Shown here: one piece after another, positions 32,297 through 39,382 of the stretch
Layout of the letters: every line of letters starts with the position of its first letter
Position numbering within the stretch: the first letter of the stretch is position 1
Assembly: GCA_964386325.1 (NCBI GenBank)
Contig: CAYLQY010000017.1
Coordinates: 1 to 53,115, forward strand
Direction of reading: 5' to 3'
DNA: 53,115 nucleotides
Source of the DNA: Anaerorhabdus sp964386325
GTDB taxonomy: Bacteria > Bacillota_I > Bacilli_A > Erysipelotrichales > Erysipelotrichaceae
Notes under the pieces: model-generated
Told to the model about the DNA's origin: nothing
Databases searched by the model: none
Seen by the model: only the letters and a program-made list of their open reading frames with translations
Position numbers and translations under genes: made by a program

Positions 32297-32796
32297 ATGA
32301 TACCTCCTAAGTCTATCGACTTTTCAATTGTGATTCATAAGAGTTTCATTCTTGCACATTAGATAACTACTCGGCCTTTCGTATATCTCTTAATCTTGGA
32401 TAGTACTGGGTTTGTTTGCGCAGTTATTAGAATATTACTAGGTAAAAGTCATACAGGTATTTTGCTATATCCGGGTATTGGCTTACTACTGGTTTTAGTA
32501 AAATCTAGGTGTCTAGAATAAAACTTGGTCACTGATTAGAATCAAAAGTGTAATTCATATGAACTCATTCGAATTTCCCTACTTTTCATTCTCACCGAAA
32601 CCGGTTTGGGTAAGTTTATGCAAAGCTTAGAAATACTTTCAGAGTCCTTTATATATCGAATATATTTAACAACTCGATTTTAGAAAATCTTCAGATTCCT
32701 TTATGTACCTCAGGTACATTTTTATAATAATTCTACTTTAAAATAATTTCCACTAATATAATCTTTATTTTTACGAAATGTGACTAAGTCACAAAA
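32297..32796. other. 500-base non-coding region with repeats and palindromes
   Basis: No ORF with support on either strand. Visible structure: a 53-bp-spaced tandem unit (from 32627 and 32680), each with a palindrome after tcctttat; a perfect gtgact-a-agtcac palindrome (near 32780); aaaccggttt near 32600; and a row of GGT triplets about 17 bp apart (32441-32529). It could hold a small RNA or decayed sequence. Confidence 0.5.
32627..32738. repeat. diverged tandem repeat with palindromic cores
   Basis: Copy 1 begins ttagaaatactttcagagtc and copy 2 begins ttagaaaatcttcagattcc, 53 bp later. Both are followed by ctttat and then a palindrome (atatat-cga-atatat in copy 1; atgtacct-c-aggtacat in copy 2). 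The palindromes differ in sequence but occupy the same place. Confidence 0.55.
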
Positions 32797-32827
32797 CATA
32801 AAAAAGATCTATATATAAATAGATCTT
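32797..32827 (-). terminator. Rho-independent terminator of rubrerythrin
   Basis: Arms aagatctat (32804-32812) and atagatctt (32819-32827) with a 6-nt loop and a T run on the minus strand. Confidence 0.85.
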
Positions 32828-32837
32828 AATTCAATAA

Positions 32838-33377
32838 TTAATAGTTAAACTTTTTAACTTCAAAGAATGATTTAGGATATCCACAAAGAGGGCAAGCACC
32901 TGGAGCAGTTTTGCTTTCCATTGTGTATCCACAGATTTCACATTGCCATAACACTGCATCTGTTTTAGCGAATACTGTTCCTTCATCAACATTCTTAAGT
33001 AAAGCTAGGTATCTTTCTTCATGTTCTTTTTCGATTTTTGCTACCATATCCATTTGAGCAGCAATTTTTGTGAAACCTTCTTCACGAGCTGTAGCTGCAA
33101 AACCTGCATACATATCAGTCCATTCATAGTTTTCACCTTCAGCAGCCATTTTTAAACCTTCAGCTGTTGTTGGCATTTTATCACCATGAAGTGCTTGGAA
33201 CCATAAACGTGCATGTTCTTGTTCATTGCGTGCTGTTTCTTCGAAAATCGCAGCGATTTGTTCCATACCTTCTGTACGAGCCATTTGTGCAAAGTAAGTA
33301 TATTTATTTCTTGCTTGGCTTTCTCCAGCGAATGCTGCTTGTAAATTTTGTTCTGTCTTAGATCCTTTTAATTCCAT
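32838..33377 (-). CDS. rubrerythrin
   Basis: A 179-residue non-heme iron peroxidase that reduces hydrogen peroxide in anaerobes. The diiron ferritin-like domain is MELKGSKTEQNLQAAFAGESQARNKYTYFAQMARTEG with ExxH pairs, and the C-terminal rubredoxin-like zinc/iron site is WQCEICGYTMES...CPLCGYPKSFF. It lies 16 bases after the Fur/PerR regulator gene and ends at a terminator, so the two are one unit; this is a common peroxide-defence pair of anaerobic Firmicutes. Confidence 0.97.
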   Translation of the reverse strand: MELKGSKTEQNLQAAFAGESQARNKYTYFAQMARTEGMEQIAAIFEETARNEQEHARLWFQALHGDKMPTTAEGLKMAAEGENYEWTDMYAGFAATAREEGFTKIAAQMDMVAKIEKEHEERYLALLKNVDEGTVFAKTDAVLWQCEICGYTMESKTAPGACPLCGYPKSFFEVKKFNY

Positions 33378-33393
33378 CTTTGTTTTCCTCCTA

Positions 33394-33786
33394 TTAATTT
33401 TTTTCGTGGTGTTGACTGCATTCTTTACAAATGCAATCGAAGGTGATGCTATGACCTAGTATTTCGATACCACTTGCTTCAGCCATTTGCTTATCCCATT
33501 TAGAATTGTATCCTAGGGGTGCATCTTGGTATTTTCCACAACGGACACAACGCAAATGATGATGCGGTTCGCCGTTGCCATCGAAATAACTTATATCCTT
33601 ATCTACAATACGACTAATTACTTCTAATTCTACAAGTCGATTAAGATTACGATAAACTGTCGCAATTCCTACATTAGGATTCTTCTTAATCACTTCTTGA
33701 TAGACTTCATCAGCAGTCATATGGTGATTAACGCCACGGATAACATCCAACACTTCTTGACGCTGTTTGGTTTGTCGATAGATCAT
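33394..33786 (-). CDS. Fur-family regulator, probably PerR
   Basis: A 130-residue Fur-family repressor. The winged helix holds TADEVYQEVIKKNPNVGIATVYRNLNRLVE; the metal sites include FDGNGEPHHHLRC and two CxxC pairs (CVRCG, CICKEC) for structural zinc. The start at 33786 follows GAGGTGA; earlier in-frame codons lie inside the promoter/operator. It carries a 7-1-7 box in its own promoter and controls rubrerythrin behind it. Pairing with rubrerythrin points to PerR (peroxide), but Fur or Zur cannot be excluded. Confidence 0.88.
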   Translation of the reverse strand: MIYRQTKQRQEVLDVIRGVNHHMTADEVYQEVIKKNPNVGIATVYRNLNRLVELEVISRIVDKDISYFDGNGEPHHHLRCVRCGKYQDAPLGYNSKWDKQMAEASGIEILGHSITFDCICKECSQHHEKN

Positions 33787-33803
33787 AACACTCACCTCAT
33801 TAT

Positions 33804-33845
33804 TGATAACCATTATCATTGTAGCATGATTTTATCCTTTTGCAA
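33804..33845 (-). promoter_or_regulatory. perR-rubrerythrin promoter with Fur-type box
   Basis: -35 TTGCAA (33840-33845) and -10 TACAAT (33818-33823), 16-base spacer, on the minus strand. The box TGATAATGGTTATCA (33804-33818) abuts the -10. It differs by one base from the 7-1-7 pattern TGATAATnATTATCA, so the regulator probably represses itself. Confidence 0.75.
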
Positions 33846-33904
33846 TAGTAAATATTAAATTTATAATCTTTTCACAAAATATTCATATTTCTACTTTTTA
33901 ATAT

Positions 33905-33928
33905 TAAAAAAGAGATATTTCTATCCCT
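33905..33928 (-). terminator. Rho-independent terminator of the flavodoxin operon
   Basis: Seven-base arms agagata and tatccct with a TTTC loop, and a run of T on the minus strand. The TAG stop of the flavodoxin gene lies inside the stem. Confidence 0.7.
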
Positions 33929-34451
33929 TAATCATCGCTAACAATTCATTTACTTGGCTAACATCGACAAAATCAACGGCTTCATTTGGAAGATTGATTA
34001 TATTATTATCATCACCCGTTCTTTCATTCTCAGGTTTCTTCTTCACCATCCCAATCATCATCTTCATCATTGTCTTATGCATAAAGCTTAATTTTTTCAT
34101 ATTCATATTTCCACGGTAATAGAAAATATGAGCGTTATCTGCTATTTCTTCTGGGACAACTTTTCTTACATCTTCATGAATCTTTTTTAAATTCTCTTCT
34201 GTCCTGCTTGATAAACCAACACTATAAACGAAGACTTCCACAGGAGTATTAGGTAACTTTTGTATGGTCTTTTCAACTCCTGTAATTCCTCCTGCATAAT
34301 GTCCACCACCCACGACTACCGTATCATAACCATCTAGACTTTTTACTTCTTGAAATGGTATACATTCAAATCCTGTTTGTTTCGCTATTTCTCTTGCATA
34401 CTGTTCTGTTGCCCCATAATGTGATCCATATATTACGATTCCTTTTTTCAT
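33921..34451 (-). CDS. flavodoxin-domain protein
   Basis: A 176-residue protein of the flavodoxin (HemG/FldA-like) group. The FMN phosphate loop is YGSHYGATEQYAREIAKQ, and the second loop VVVGGGHYAGGITGVEKTI is typical. It is probably an FMN-dependent electron carrier or reductase. The start overlaps the end of the FMN_bind gene (ATGA) and both are in the MarR operon. The C-terminal 40 residues, with a MKKLSFMHKTMMKMMIGMVKK basic/Met stretch, are less conserved. Related domains occur in menaquinone-dependent protoporphyrinogen oxidase, but the partner here is unknown. Confidence 0.85.
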   Translation of the reverse strand: MKKGIVIYGSHYGATEQYAREIAKQTGFECIPFQEVKSLDGYDTVVVGGGHYAGGITGVEKTIQKLPNTPVEVFVYSVGLSSRTEENLKKIHEDVRKVVPEEIADNAHIFYYRGNMNMKKLSFMHKTMMKMMIGMVKKKPENERTGDDNNIINLPNEAVDFVDVSQVNELLAMIKG

Positions 34452-34828
34452 TTTTCTCCCTCTAAAGCATTTTCTATTGCTTTTGTAATTGTCATACTAC
34501 TTACTGTTGCACCTGTTTTCATATCCACATTCAATGTTTGTTTATCAATGATTTCTTGAATGACTACTTCACCTTTTTCACCTAGTGCGTAAGTATGTTC
34601 CAGCAAATTGATTTCCGTTATTTTGTGATCAACAACTTTCACTTCAACACGAGCTTTCACTGGCGAATTAGAAAACTCACCTAAATAGGTTCCATCTTCA
34701 ATCATTGATAAATCAACAGTACTTATTTGGATTGATTTGATACTTTGATTCGCAAGAATCGATGTTCCGATAATCACAAGTGCAATAAAACACATCACCG
34801 CAAATAAAATAATTTTAATCTTTTTCAT
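34448..34828 (-). CDS. membrane-anchored FMN_bind protein (covalent flavin)
   Basis: 126 residues with one N-terminal membrane helix (IILFAVMCFIALVIIGTSILA) and an FMN_bind domain outside the membrane. The flavinylation motif is DMKTGATVSSMTITKAIENAL, where T-G-A-T-x-S/T marks the threonine or serine that ApbE attaches FMN to. Such domains carry electrons from membrane complexes to extracellular acceptors. It overlaps the MarR gene at its start (14 bases) and the flavodoxin gene at its end (4 bases). No apbE is in the window. Confidence 0.9.
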   Translation of the reverse strand: MKKIKIILFAVMCFIALVIIGTSILANQSIKSIQISTVDLSMIEDGTYLGEFSNSPVKARVEVKVVDHKITEINLLEHTYALGEKGEVVIQEIIDKQTLNVDMKTGATVSSMTITKAIENALEGEK

Positions 34829-35306
34829 AGGCCTCCAATTTTTCTACCCCTTCATGTAGTTTATCTAACAAGTTGTAGAATAATCCTATTTCTTTATCGG
34901 AGTAGTTACTAAAAATAAGCCCTAACATTTTCATGTTTTCTTCATTCCGCTCTTTAAAATATTTGTGCAATAGATTCAATGGTTGAATACTACTTGCACG
35001 ACTATCTACTTTGCTTGGTACTATCTTTATAAATTTCTTTTGTTCAAGTTGTAATGCTAGCTTTTTAACATTTTGTCTTGAACATCCTAAGAGCGTTCCT
35101 AACTTAGTGAGTGTCATCTCTTCTTTAAATTCATACGCTTGTTTAATCATAATTAGCAACATAAATTGCTTTAATGTTATCACATCCATTTTGTTATCAA
35201 ATTCTGTTTGAAGTCGATTTTGCACTAAAAATAAATTGGCAAAAATTCCTTTGATTTGATTTTCACGTGTGTTTGAATGTTTTTTACTTAAATCTTTAAT
35301 ATCCAT
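34815..35306 (-). CDS. MarR family transcriptional regulator
   Basis: 163 residues when started at 35306, five bases after GAGGTGA; a codon 18 bases earlier is within this site. The winged helix is clear: EEMTLTKLGTLLGCSRQNVKKLALQLEQKKFIKIVPSKVDSRAS, followed by a C-terminal dimerisation helix pair. MarR proteins lose DNA binding when a ligand or oxidant is sensed. Two perfect palindromes around its promoter show autoregulation, and it leads an operon with FMN_bind and flavodoxin genes, implying a redox or quinone-like signal. Confidence 0.92.
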   Translation of the reverse strand: MDIKDLSKKHSNTRENQIKGIFANLFLVQNRLQTEFDNKMDVITLKQFMLLIMIKQAYEFKEEMTLTKLGTLLGCSRQNVKKLALQLEQKKFIKIVPSKVDSRASSIQPLNLLHKYFKERNEENMKMLGLIFSNYSDKEIGLFYNLLDKLHEGVEKLEAYEKD

Positions 35307-35324
35307 GAATTCACCTCTATACAA

Positions 35325-35336
35325 GTAACATGTTAC
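35325..35336. promoter_or_regulatory. MarR operator 2 (downstream of -10)
   Basis: Perfect 12-bp palindrome gtaacatgttac, in the start-site region of the marR promoter. Its centre is 22 bp from that of operator 1, two helical turns. Confidence 0.7.
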
Positions 35337-35340
35337 CTAT

Positions 35341-35369
35341 ATTATAGTAACTAGTTACTATAAATGCAA
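35341..35369 (-). promoter_or_regulatory. marR-FMN_bind-flavodoxin promoter
   Basis: -35 TTGCAT (35364-35369) and -10 TATAAT (35341-35346) with a 17-base spacer on the minus strand. Operator 1 lies in the spacer and operator 2 downstream, so bound MarR would cover the whole promoter. Confidence 0.85.
35344..35361. promoter_or_regulatory. MarR operator 1 (in the -35/-10 spacer)
   Basis: Perfect 18-bp palindrome atagtaact-agttactat, sharing the GTAAC/GTTAC half-sites of operator 2. Confidence 0.75.
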
Positions 35370-35384
35370 GTGCTTTTTATTCAA

Positions 35385-35413
35385 CTAAAAAATAGACTTA
35401 ACAAAGTCTATTT
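35385..35413 (-). terminator. Rho-independent terminator of cutC
   Basis: Arms aaatagact (35390-35398) and agtctattt (35405-35413) around a short loop, T run on the minus strand. It overlaps the cutC stop. Confidence 0.8.
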
Positions 35414-36145
35414 ACATTGAACCATTAACTTTTTAACTTTTTCTTCACTCACAATCTCATAATCATATTTTTCATGATATGCATAACTCACATTATTCAT
35501 CGTCGTGGTTCTATCAATTAACCAATCTTTACAAGATGAATGAATTTGTTTAACACCCGTATACTCAATAAATTCTTTTACATTGGTATCATTGACTCCA
35601 CTACCGGCAAGAATTTCAATTTCATCTCCATACTCTTCGACAAGTGTTTTTATTAAATCTTTTCCTTCAATCGCTTTATTTTCTAATCCACTTGTTAGAA
35701 TACGATCAATTTTTAAATCAATACATTGTTCAATTGCTTCATATGGATCAGACACACAATCAAACGCACGATGAAATACGGCTTCTTTATCACTGCCATA
35801 TGATTTAATACATTCAATCATTGCTTTTGTATTTTCTATATCAATCGATCCGTTTTCATGCAGAAATCCAAACGCAATTCCATCCGCTCCATTTTCAAGC
35901 AATAGTTTAGCATCGAGAAACATTGTTTCAATATCTTTGTCACTGTAACAAAAACCAGCTGAACGTGGACGTACCATTGTTACTATTGGAATATCTGTAT
36001 ATTGTTTCGCAAGACGCAAACTCGCAATACTTGGTGTTAATCCACCCATATGAAGTGCACTATTTAGTTCTACTCTGTTTGCACCACCTAAGTAAGCTGC
36101 AATACAGTCTTCAACACTACCGCAACATATTTCTACTTTTGTCAT
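35408..36145 (-). CDS. cutC: CutC family protein
   Basis: 245 residues with the CutC TIM-barrel signature: EICCGSVEDCIAAYLGGANRVELNSALHMGGLTPS, then PIVTMVRPRSAGFCYSD, GADGIAFGFLHENGSID and ILTSGLENKAIEGKD. Originally named for copper homeostasis, the family's true role is uncertain. Its ATG is the base next to the stop of the asparaginase-family gene, so the two are one unit ending in a terminator. Confidence 0.95.
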   Translation of the reverse strand: MTKVEICCGSVEDCIAAYLGGANRVELNSALHMGGLTPSIASLRLAKQYTDIPIVTMVRPRSAGFCYSDKDIETMFLDAKLLLENGADGIAFGFLHENGSIDIENTKAMIECIKSYGSDKEAVFHRAFDCVSDPYEAIEQCIDLKIDRILTSGLENKAIEGKDLIKTLVEEYGDEIEILAGSGVNDTNVKEFIEYTGVKQIHSSCKDWLIDRTTTMNNVSYAYHEKYDYEIVSEEKVKKLMVQCK

Positions 36146-37114
36146 TTATTTACTCCACTTCTCTTCATCAACATAGCCAATTTCATTCTTCATATATTCT
36201 TCTGTCCACGCCTCTGTAGCTAATTGTTTTTCAATATGCCCTTCATTATTTCTTACGACATATACTTGTAAACCATCAGTTTCAGTTTGCACAACACATG
36301 AAAATTCTTTGATGTTGGTTGCTGCTCCCCATTCACCATTTTTGTTCATCGCAACTACTGATAAATCACCAGCTTGTTTTCTTCTTCGTTTAAGTTCTTG
36401 GTCTAAATCAAGAACTGCTTTTTCACATGCAGCTTGCGGATCATAACCATCTTTCATAAGGCGCACGATTTCATAAGAAATACATCCCTTCATCAAGTCT
36501 TCTCCTAAGCCAGTTGCTGTTGCACCACCAACATAGGAATCTGCATAGAACCCCGAACCTATGAGTGGCGAATCACCAACACGACCTTTTTTCTTCATAA
36601 ATAATCCACTCGTACTTGTTGCAGATACAATTGTATTGGAACTGTCTAAACATACCATACCGACTGTATCATGACCATCATACGCTTTAAGATCATCTTT
36701 ATCGATAAGATGTTTCTTTTCGTTATAAAAAGCTTTTGCCCGATTTGTTAACATATTTTTTCGTTCAAATCCTGCTTTTTGTGCATATTTCTCCGCTCCT
36801 GTTGATACAAGAACACAATTCACTTTTTCTTTACTTAACTCTTTTGCGATACGAATTGGATTCGCAAAATCTTTGATTGCCATAATTGATCCAACATCGA
36901 ATGTATCACCATCCATATAGGCTGCATCGAGTTCTACTTCCATTTCTTCATTTGGAAGTCCTCCATATCCAACAGATTTAAATAACGGATAATTTTCAAC
37001 TTCTTGGATTGCTATTTCAATCGCATCGCCAGCTTTTCCATTATTTTTAAGAATTTCTATTCCTTTTTCAACACCATCTTTTGACATTCTCCATGTCGCA
37101 ATCAATCCCCACAT
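36146..37114 (-). CDS. N4-(beta-N-acetylglucosaminyl)-L-asparaginase family hydrolase
   Basis: An Ntn-hydrolase of 322 residues that self-cleaves before Thr150 in DGHDTVGM; this threonine becomes the nucleophile. The rest matches glycosylasparaginase: MWGLIATWRMSKDGVEKG at the start, GRVGDSPLIGSGFYADSYVGGATATGLGEDLMK after the cleavage site. The enzyme cleaves the Asn-GlcNAc bond of N-glycans or related isoaspartyl peptides. The start at 37114 follows GGAGG by seven bases; a TTG two codons earlier is less likely. It is the first gene of the unit with cutC. Confidence 0.93.
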   Translation of the reverse strand: MWGLIATWRMSKDGVEKGIEILKNNGKAGDAIEIAIQEVENYPLFKSVGYGGLPNEEMEVELDAAYMDGDTFDVGSIMAIKDFANPIRIAKELSKEKVNCVLVSTGAEKYAQKAGFERKNMLTNRAKAFYNEKKHLIDKDDLKAYDGHDTVGMVCLDSSNTIVSATSTSGLFMKKKGRVGDSPLIGSGFYADSYVGGATATGLGEDLMKGCISYEIVRLMKDGYDPQAACEKAVLDLDQELKRRRKQAGDLSVVAMNKNGEWGAATNIKEFSCVVQTETDGLQVYVVRNNEGHIEKQLATEAWTEEYMKNEIGYVDEEKWSK

Positions 37115-37148
37115 AAACAACCTCCATAAACTATACTTCTATTCTACC

Positions 37149-37259
37149 TTATTTGAAGAAATAGTTGGCAACAAAAAGATACGGATTGAATACAATACTA
37201 ATAAATAATAATCCAAGAACAATCCATAATAGGAGGATATTAATTTTTTTTCTATTCAT
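37149..37259 (-). CDS. 36-residue membrane peptide
   Basis: A short ORF, MNRKKINILLLWIVLG followed by LLFISIVFNPYLFVANYFFK: a basic start and a single hydrophobic helix. Its ATG overlaps the stop of the 359-residue membrane protein by eight bases, so translation is coupled. It is the last of three ORFs of this cluster. I do not recognise it. Confidence 0.55.
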   Translation of the reverse strand: MNRKKINILLLWIVLGLLFISIVFNPYLFVANYFFK

Positions 37260-38331
37260 AAACTGTACCCTCTATTATCGCAATAACTTTCTTATTCCCT
37301 ATTACTTTTCTATCTTCAATTGATTTACTACCTTCATATTCTTTATATTTTCTTGAATCATAGTTAATACTTCCATCACTGTTTTCATATGGATTGACTA
37401 TCCCATATTCTCTGACCTCATTATCTTGAAGTACAAAGAATGAAAGAACTGTTTCAATACTTTCCCTATAAAAAACAACAGTGACTTCTTTGCCTAATAA
37501 TTCAGGATATACCCTTGCTATGACTTCGTTCACCTTAGATTCAAGCAAAGGTGTAAAGTCTTCTATCACCACGGGTCGATCCTTAATCTCTACAATCATT
37601 TCAGATTCTTCGATTTCCATATTCAAAATACGCCAACTTGGCATCATTTTAATTGTAACTACATCGCCTTCTCTTAATCCACTTATTCCAACCACCGGAT
37701 ATTCTTCTCCGTGTTGATTATTTACAATTACATCATATCGTGCAGCGCTACATTTTGCGGATTCAATCGTATCTTCATAGAAGTTGTAATCAATTGTAAT
37801 GAATGTCTTCTTATTACTACCTTCTAGATAAACATCTAAGACACAGTTTTCCACTGTAATCGGTTTATCTGTCAAAGAATAGATAAATACTCTAATACCA
37901 TAGGTTGTAAGTAAATACCCAATACATACAGTAACAAGAATCGTAAACGTTTTACTTTCTAGTATCTCTGTAATAACATGTGGCTTAATAGTATCATCTT
38001 TTAAAGTGAATGAACTTATACAAAGTAGGATAGAAGTTCCTAAATAGATGTTCTTCACAACTTCCTGCAATGGATTATAGTTTACTTGAAGTACCATCCA
38101 ATAGAAAAGCAACGGAAATGCAATAATAAAAATAAACCCTTTCTTACCACTAACATTTTCATCAAAATGGATTGTATATAAGCAACCTACCACACAGTTA
38201 AAACTTAATACTATTCCAACAAGTACAAGTAATCTTGCGTCTTCTGATCGAAATGTGAGTATTCCCATCAAAATGTTATATCCAAGTAATGCACAACAAA
38301 ATATACAAATAAACTTTACTATTTTATTCAT
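37252..38331 (-). CDS. membrane protein of unknown function with soluble C-terminal domain
   Basis: 359 residues with about five hydrophobic helices in the first 155 (IVKFICIFCCALLGYNILMG, LLVLVGIVLSFNCVVGCLY, FIIAFPLLFYWMVLQV, ILVTVCIGYLLTTYGI), then a soluble domain with alternating strands (VLDVYLEGSNKKTFITIDYNF, SGLREGDVVTIKMMPSW, EVTVVFYRESIETVLSFFV). The GLREGDVVTIKMMP part is like an OB or beta-barrel turn. I do not recognise the family. It is flanked by two tiny membrane ORFs, 8 bases overlapping after and 8 bases before, suggesting a small complex. Confidence 0.6.
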   Translation of the reverse strand: MNKIVKFICIFCCALLGYNILMGILTFRSEDARLLVLVGIVLSFNCVVGCLYTIHFDENVSGKKGFIFIIAFPLLFYWMVLQVNYNPLQEVVKNIYLGTSILLCISSFTLKDDTIKPHVITEILESKTFTILVTVCIGYLLTTYGIRVFIYSLTDKPITVENCVLDVYLEGSNKKTFITIDYNFYEDTIESAKCSAARYDVIVNNQHGEEYPVVGISGLREGDVVTIKMMPSWRILNMEIEESEMIVEIKDRPVVIEDFTPLLESKVNEVIARVYPELLGKEVTVVFYRESIETVLSFFVLQDNEVREYGIVNPYENSDGSINYDSRKYKEYEGSKSIEDRKVIGNKKVIAIIEGTVYE

Positions 38332-38339
38332 GAAACCCC

Positions 38340-38435
38340 CTACATAAATCTTGGTATAAATTCAAAACTAATTGCGATGATTAATATAAGCAAAATTATC
38401 AGTATTATACTGATTACCATTGATTTTAACTTCAT
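38340..38435 (-). CDS. 31-residue membrane peptide
   Basis: The ORF reads MKLKSMVISIILIILLILII then AISFEFIPRFM, a basic start and one helix of Ile/Leu. A GGAGG site lies six bases before its ATG, and its stop is eight bases before the 359-residue membrane protein. It was not recognised. The strong Shine-Dalgarno sequence and the tight spacing support translation. Confidence 0.55.
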   Translation of the reverse strand: MKLKSMVISIILIILLILIIAISFEFIPRFM

Positions 38436-38506
38436 GGATACCTCCAGAGTCTAGCTTCTTACTATACCATTAGTCTACAAGAGTAGATTAAAGATGTCAA
38501 TTTACC

Positions 38507-38531
38507 TATAAGAAAAGACCCGAAGGTCTTA
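38507..38531 (-). terminator. Rho-independent terminator of rsmI
   Basis: Arms aagacc (38515-38520) and ggtctt (38525-38530) with a TTCG loop on the minus strand and a T-rich tail. It overlaps the rsmI stop. Confidence 0.85.
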
Positions 38532-39380
38532 ATTTTGATGAATAAAATTGTAAATCTCATTTTTTGACATTCCGGTCTTTTTGGCTACCGACTTAATCGC
38601 ATCTGACTTACTTAATCCCTCAGCGATTTCTTGTTCGACTAGCTTTACGATTTCGCCCATGTCTATTGCCGGTTTCAAGTCATTGTTGTTTCCTTCAACA
38701 ACAACTACAATTTCACCTTTAATTTCTTTTACTTCCTCAATTACTTCACTACAAAGTCCACGAATAAATTCTTCATGTTTCTTTGTAAGCTCTCGTGCAA
38801 CACATATTTTTCGATCACCAAGTACTTCAAGTACATTTTTCAGCATTTTCTCAATACGATGGGGTGCTTCATAAAATACAAGTGTCATCGGTAATTCTTT
38901 ATATTTATTTAATTCCTTTATACAATCATTTGTACTTGCAGGAAGAAATCCAATATATGTAAATGGTTGTGTTGATAATCCTGATGCAACTAATGCATTC
39001 AACATTGCATTACAACCTGATAAAGGCACTACATTGTACCCCATTGCAATTGCTTGATTCACTATGATTTGTCCTGGATCACTAATACATGGATACCCTG
39101 CATCCGAAATTATCGCAATGTTTTTCCCTTGTGATAGTAGTTGCAGTATCCCTTTTGTTGATTCTTGTTCATTGAAATTATGATGTTGAATATAGCGTGT
39201 ATGAATATCAAAATGTTGAAATATTTTTAGTGAATTTCGAGTATCTTCACATGCAATCACATCCACTGTTTTCAATATTTCAACAGCTCGCGGTGTCATT
39301 TCTTCTAAGTTACCTATTGGTGTAGGAACTAGATATAGCGTTGGCATTTCATTTTCAAAACTCTTTTGACGATGTGCCAA
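38529..39380 (-). CDS. rsmI: 16S rRNA (cytidine1402-2'-O)-methyltransferase
   Basis: This SAM-dependent enzyme (tetrapyrrole methylase fold) methylates the ribose of C1402 in 16S rRNA. Motifs: LYLVPTPIGNLEEMTPRAVEIL, VDVIACEDTRNSLKIFQHF, ISDAGYPCISDPG and LSGCNAMLNALVASGL. It is placed last in the tmk-holB-ricT-rsmI block as in Bacillus. I chose the TTG at 39380, preceded by AAAGGGG, since the residues QKSF before the MPTLYL segment match the beginning of Bacillus YabC; the first ATG is eleven codons later. Length 283. Confidence 0.96.
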   Translation of the reverse strand: MAHRQKSFENEMPTLYLVPTPIGNLEEMTPRAVEILKTVDVIACEDTRNSLKIFQHFDIHTRYIQHHNFNEQESTKGILQLLSQGKNIAIISDAGYPCISDPGQIIVNQAIAMGYNVVPLSGCNAMLNALVASGLSTQPFTYIGFLPASTNDCIKELNKYKELPMTLVFYEAPHRIEKMLKNVLEVLGDRKICVARELTKKHEEFIRGLCSEVIEEVKEIKGEIVVVVEGNNNDLKPAIDMGEIVKLVEQEIAEGLSKSDAIKSVAKKTGMSKNEIYNFIHQN

Positions 39381-39382
39381 GG

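Noticed and set aside
32441..32529. Row of GGT triplets at about 17-bp spacing, possibly iterons or a CRISPR-like array
   Set aside because: Spacing varies (15-19), the units share only three bases, and no replication or cas gene is near.
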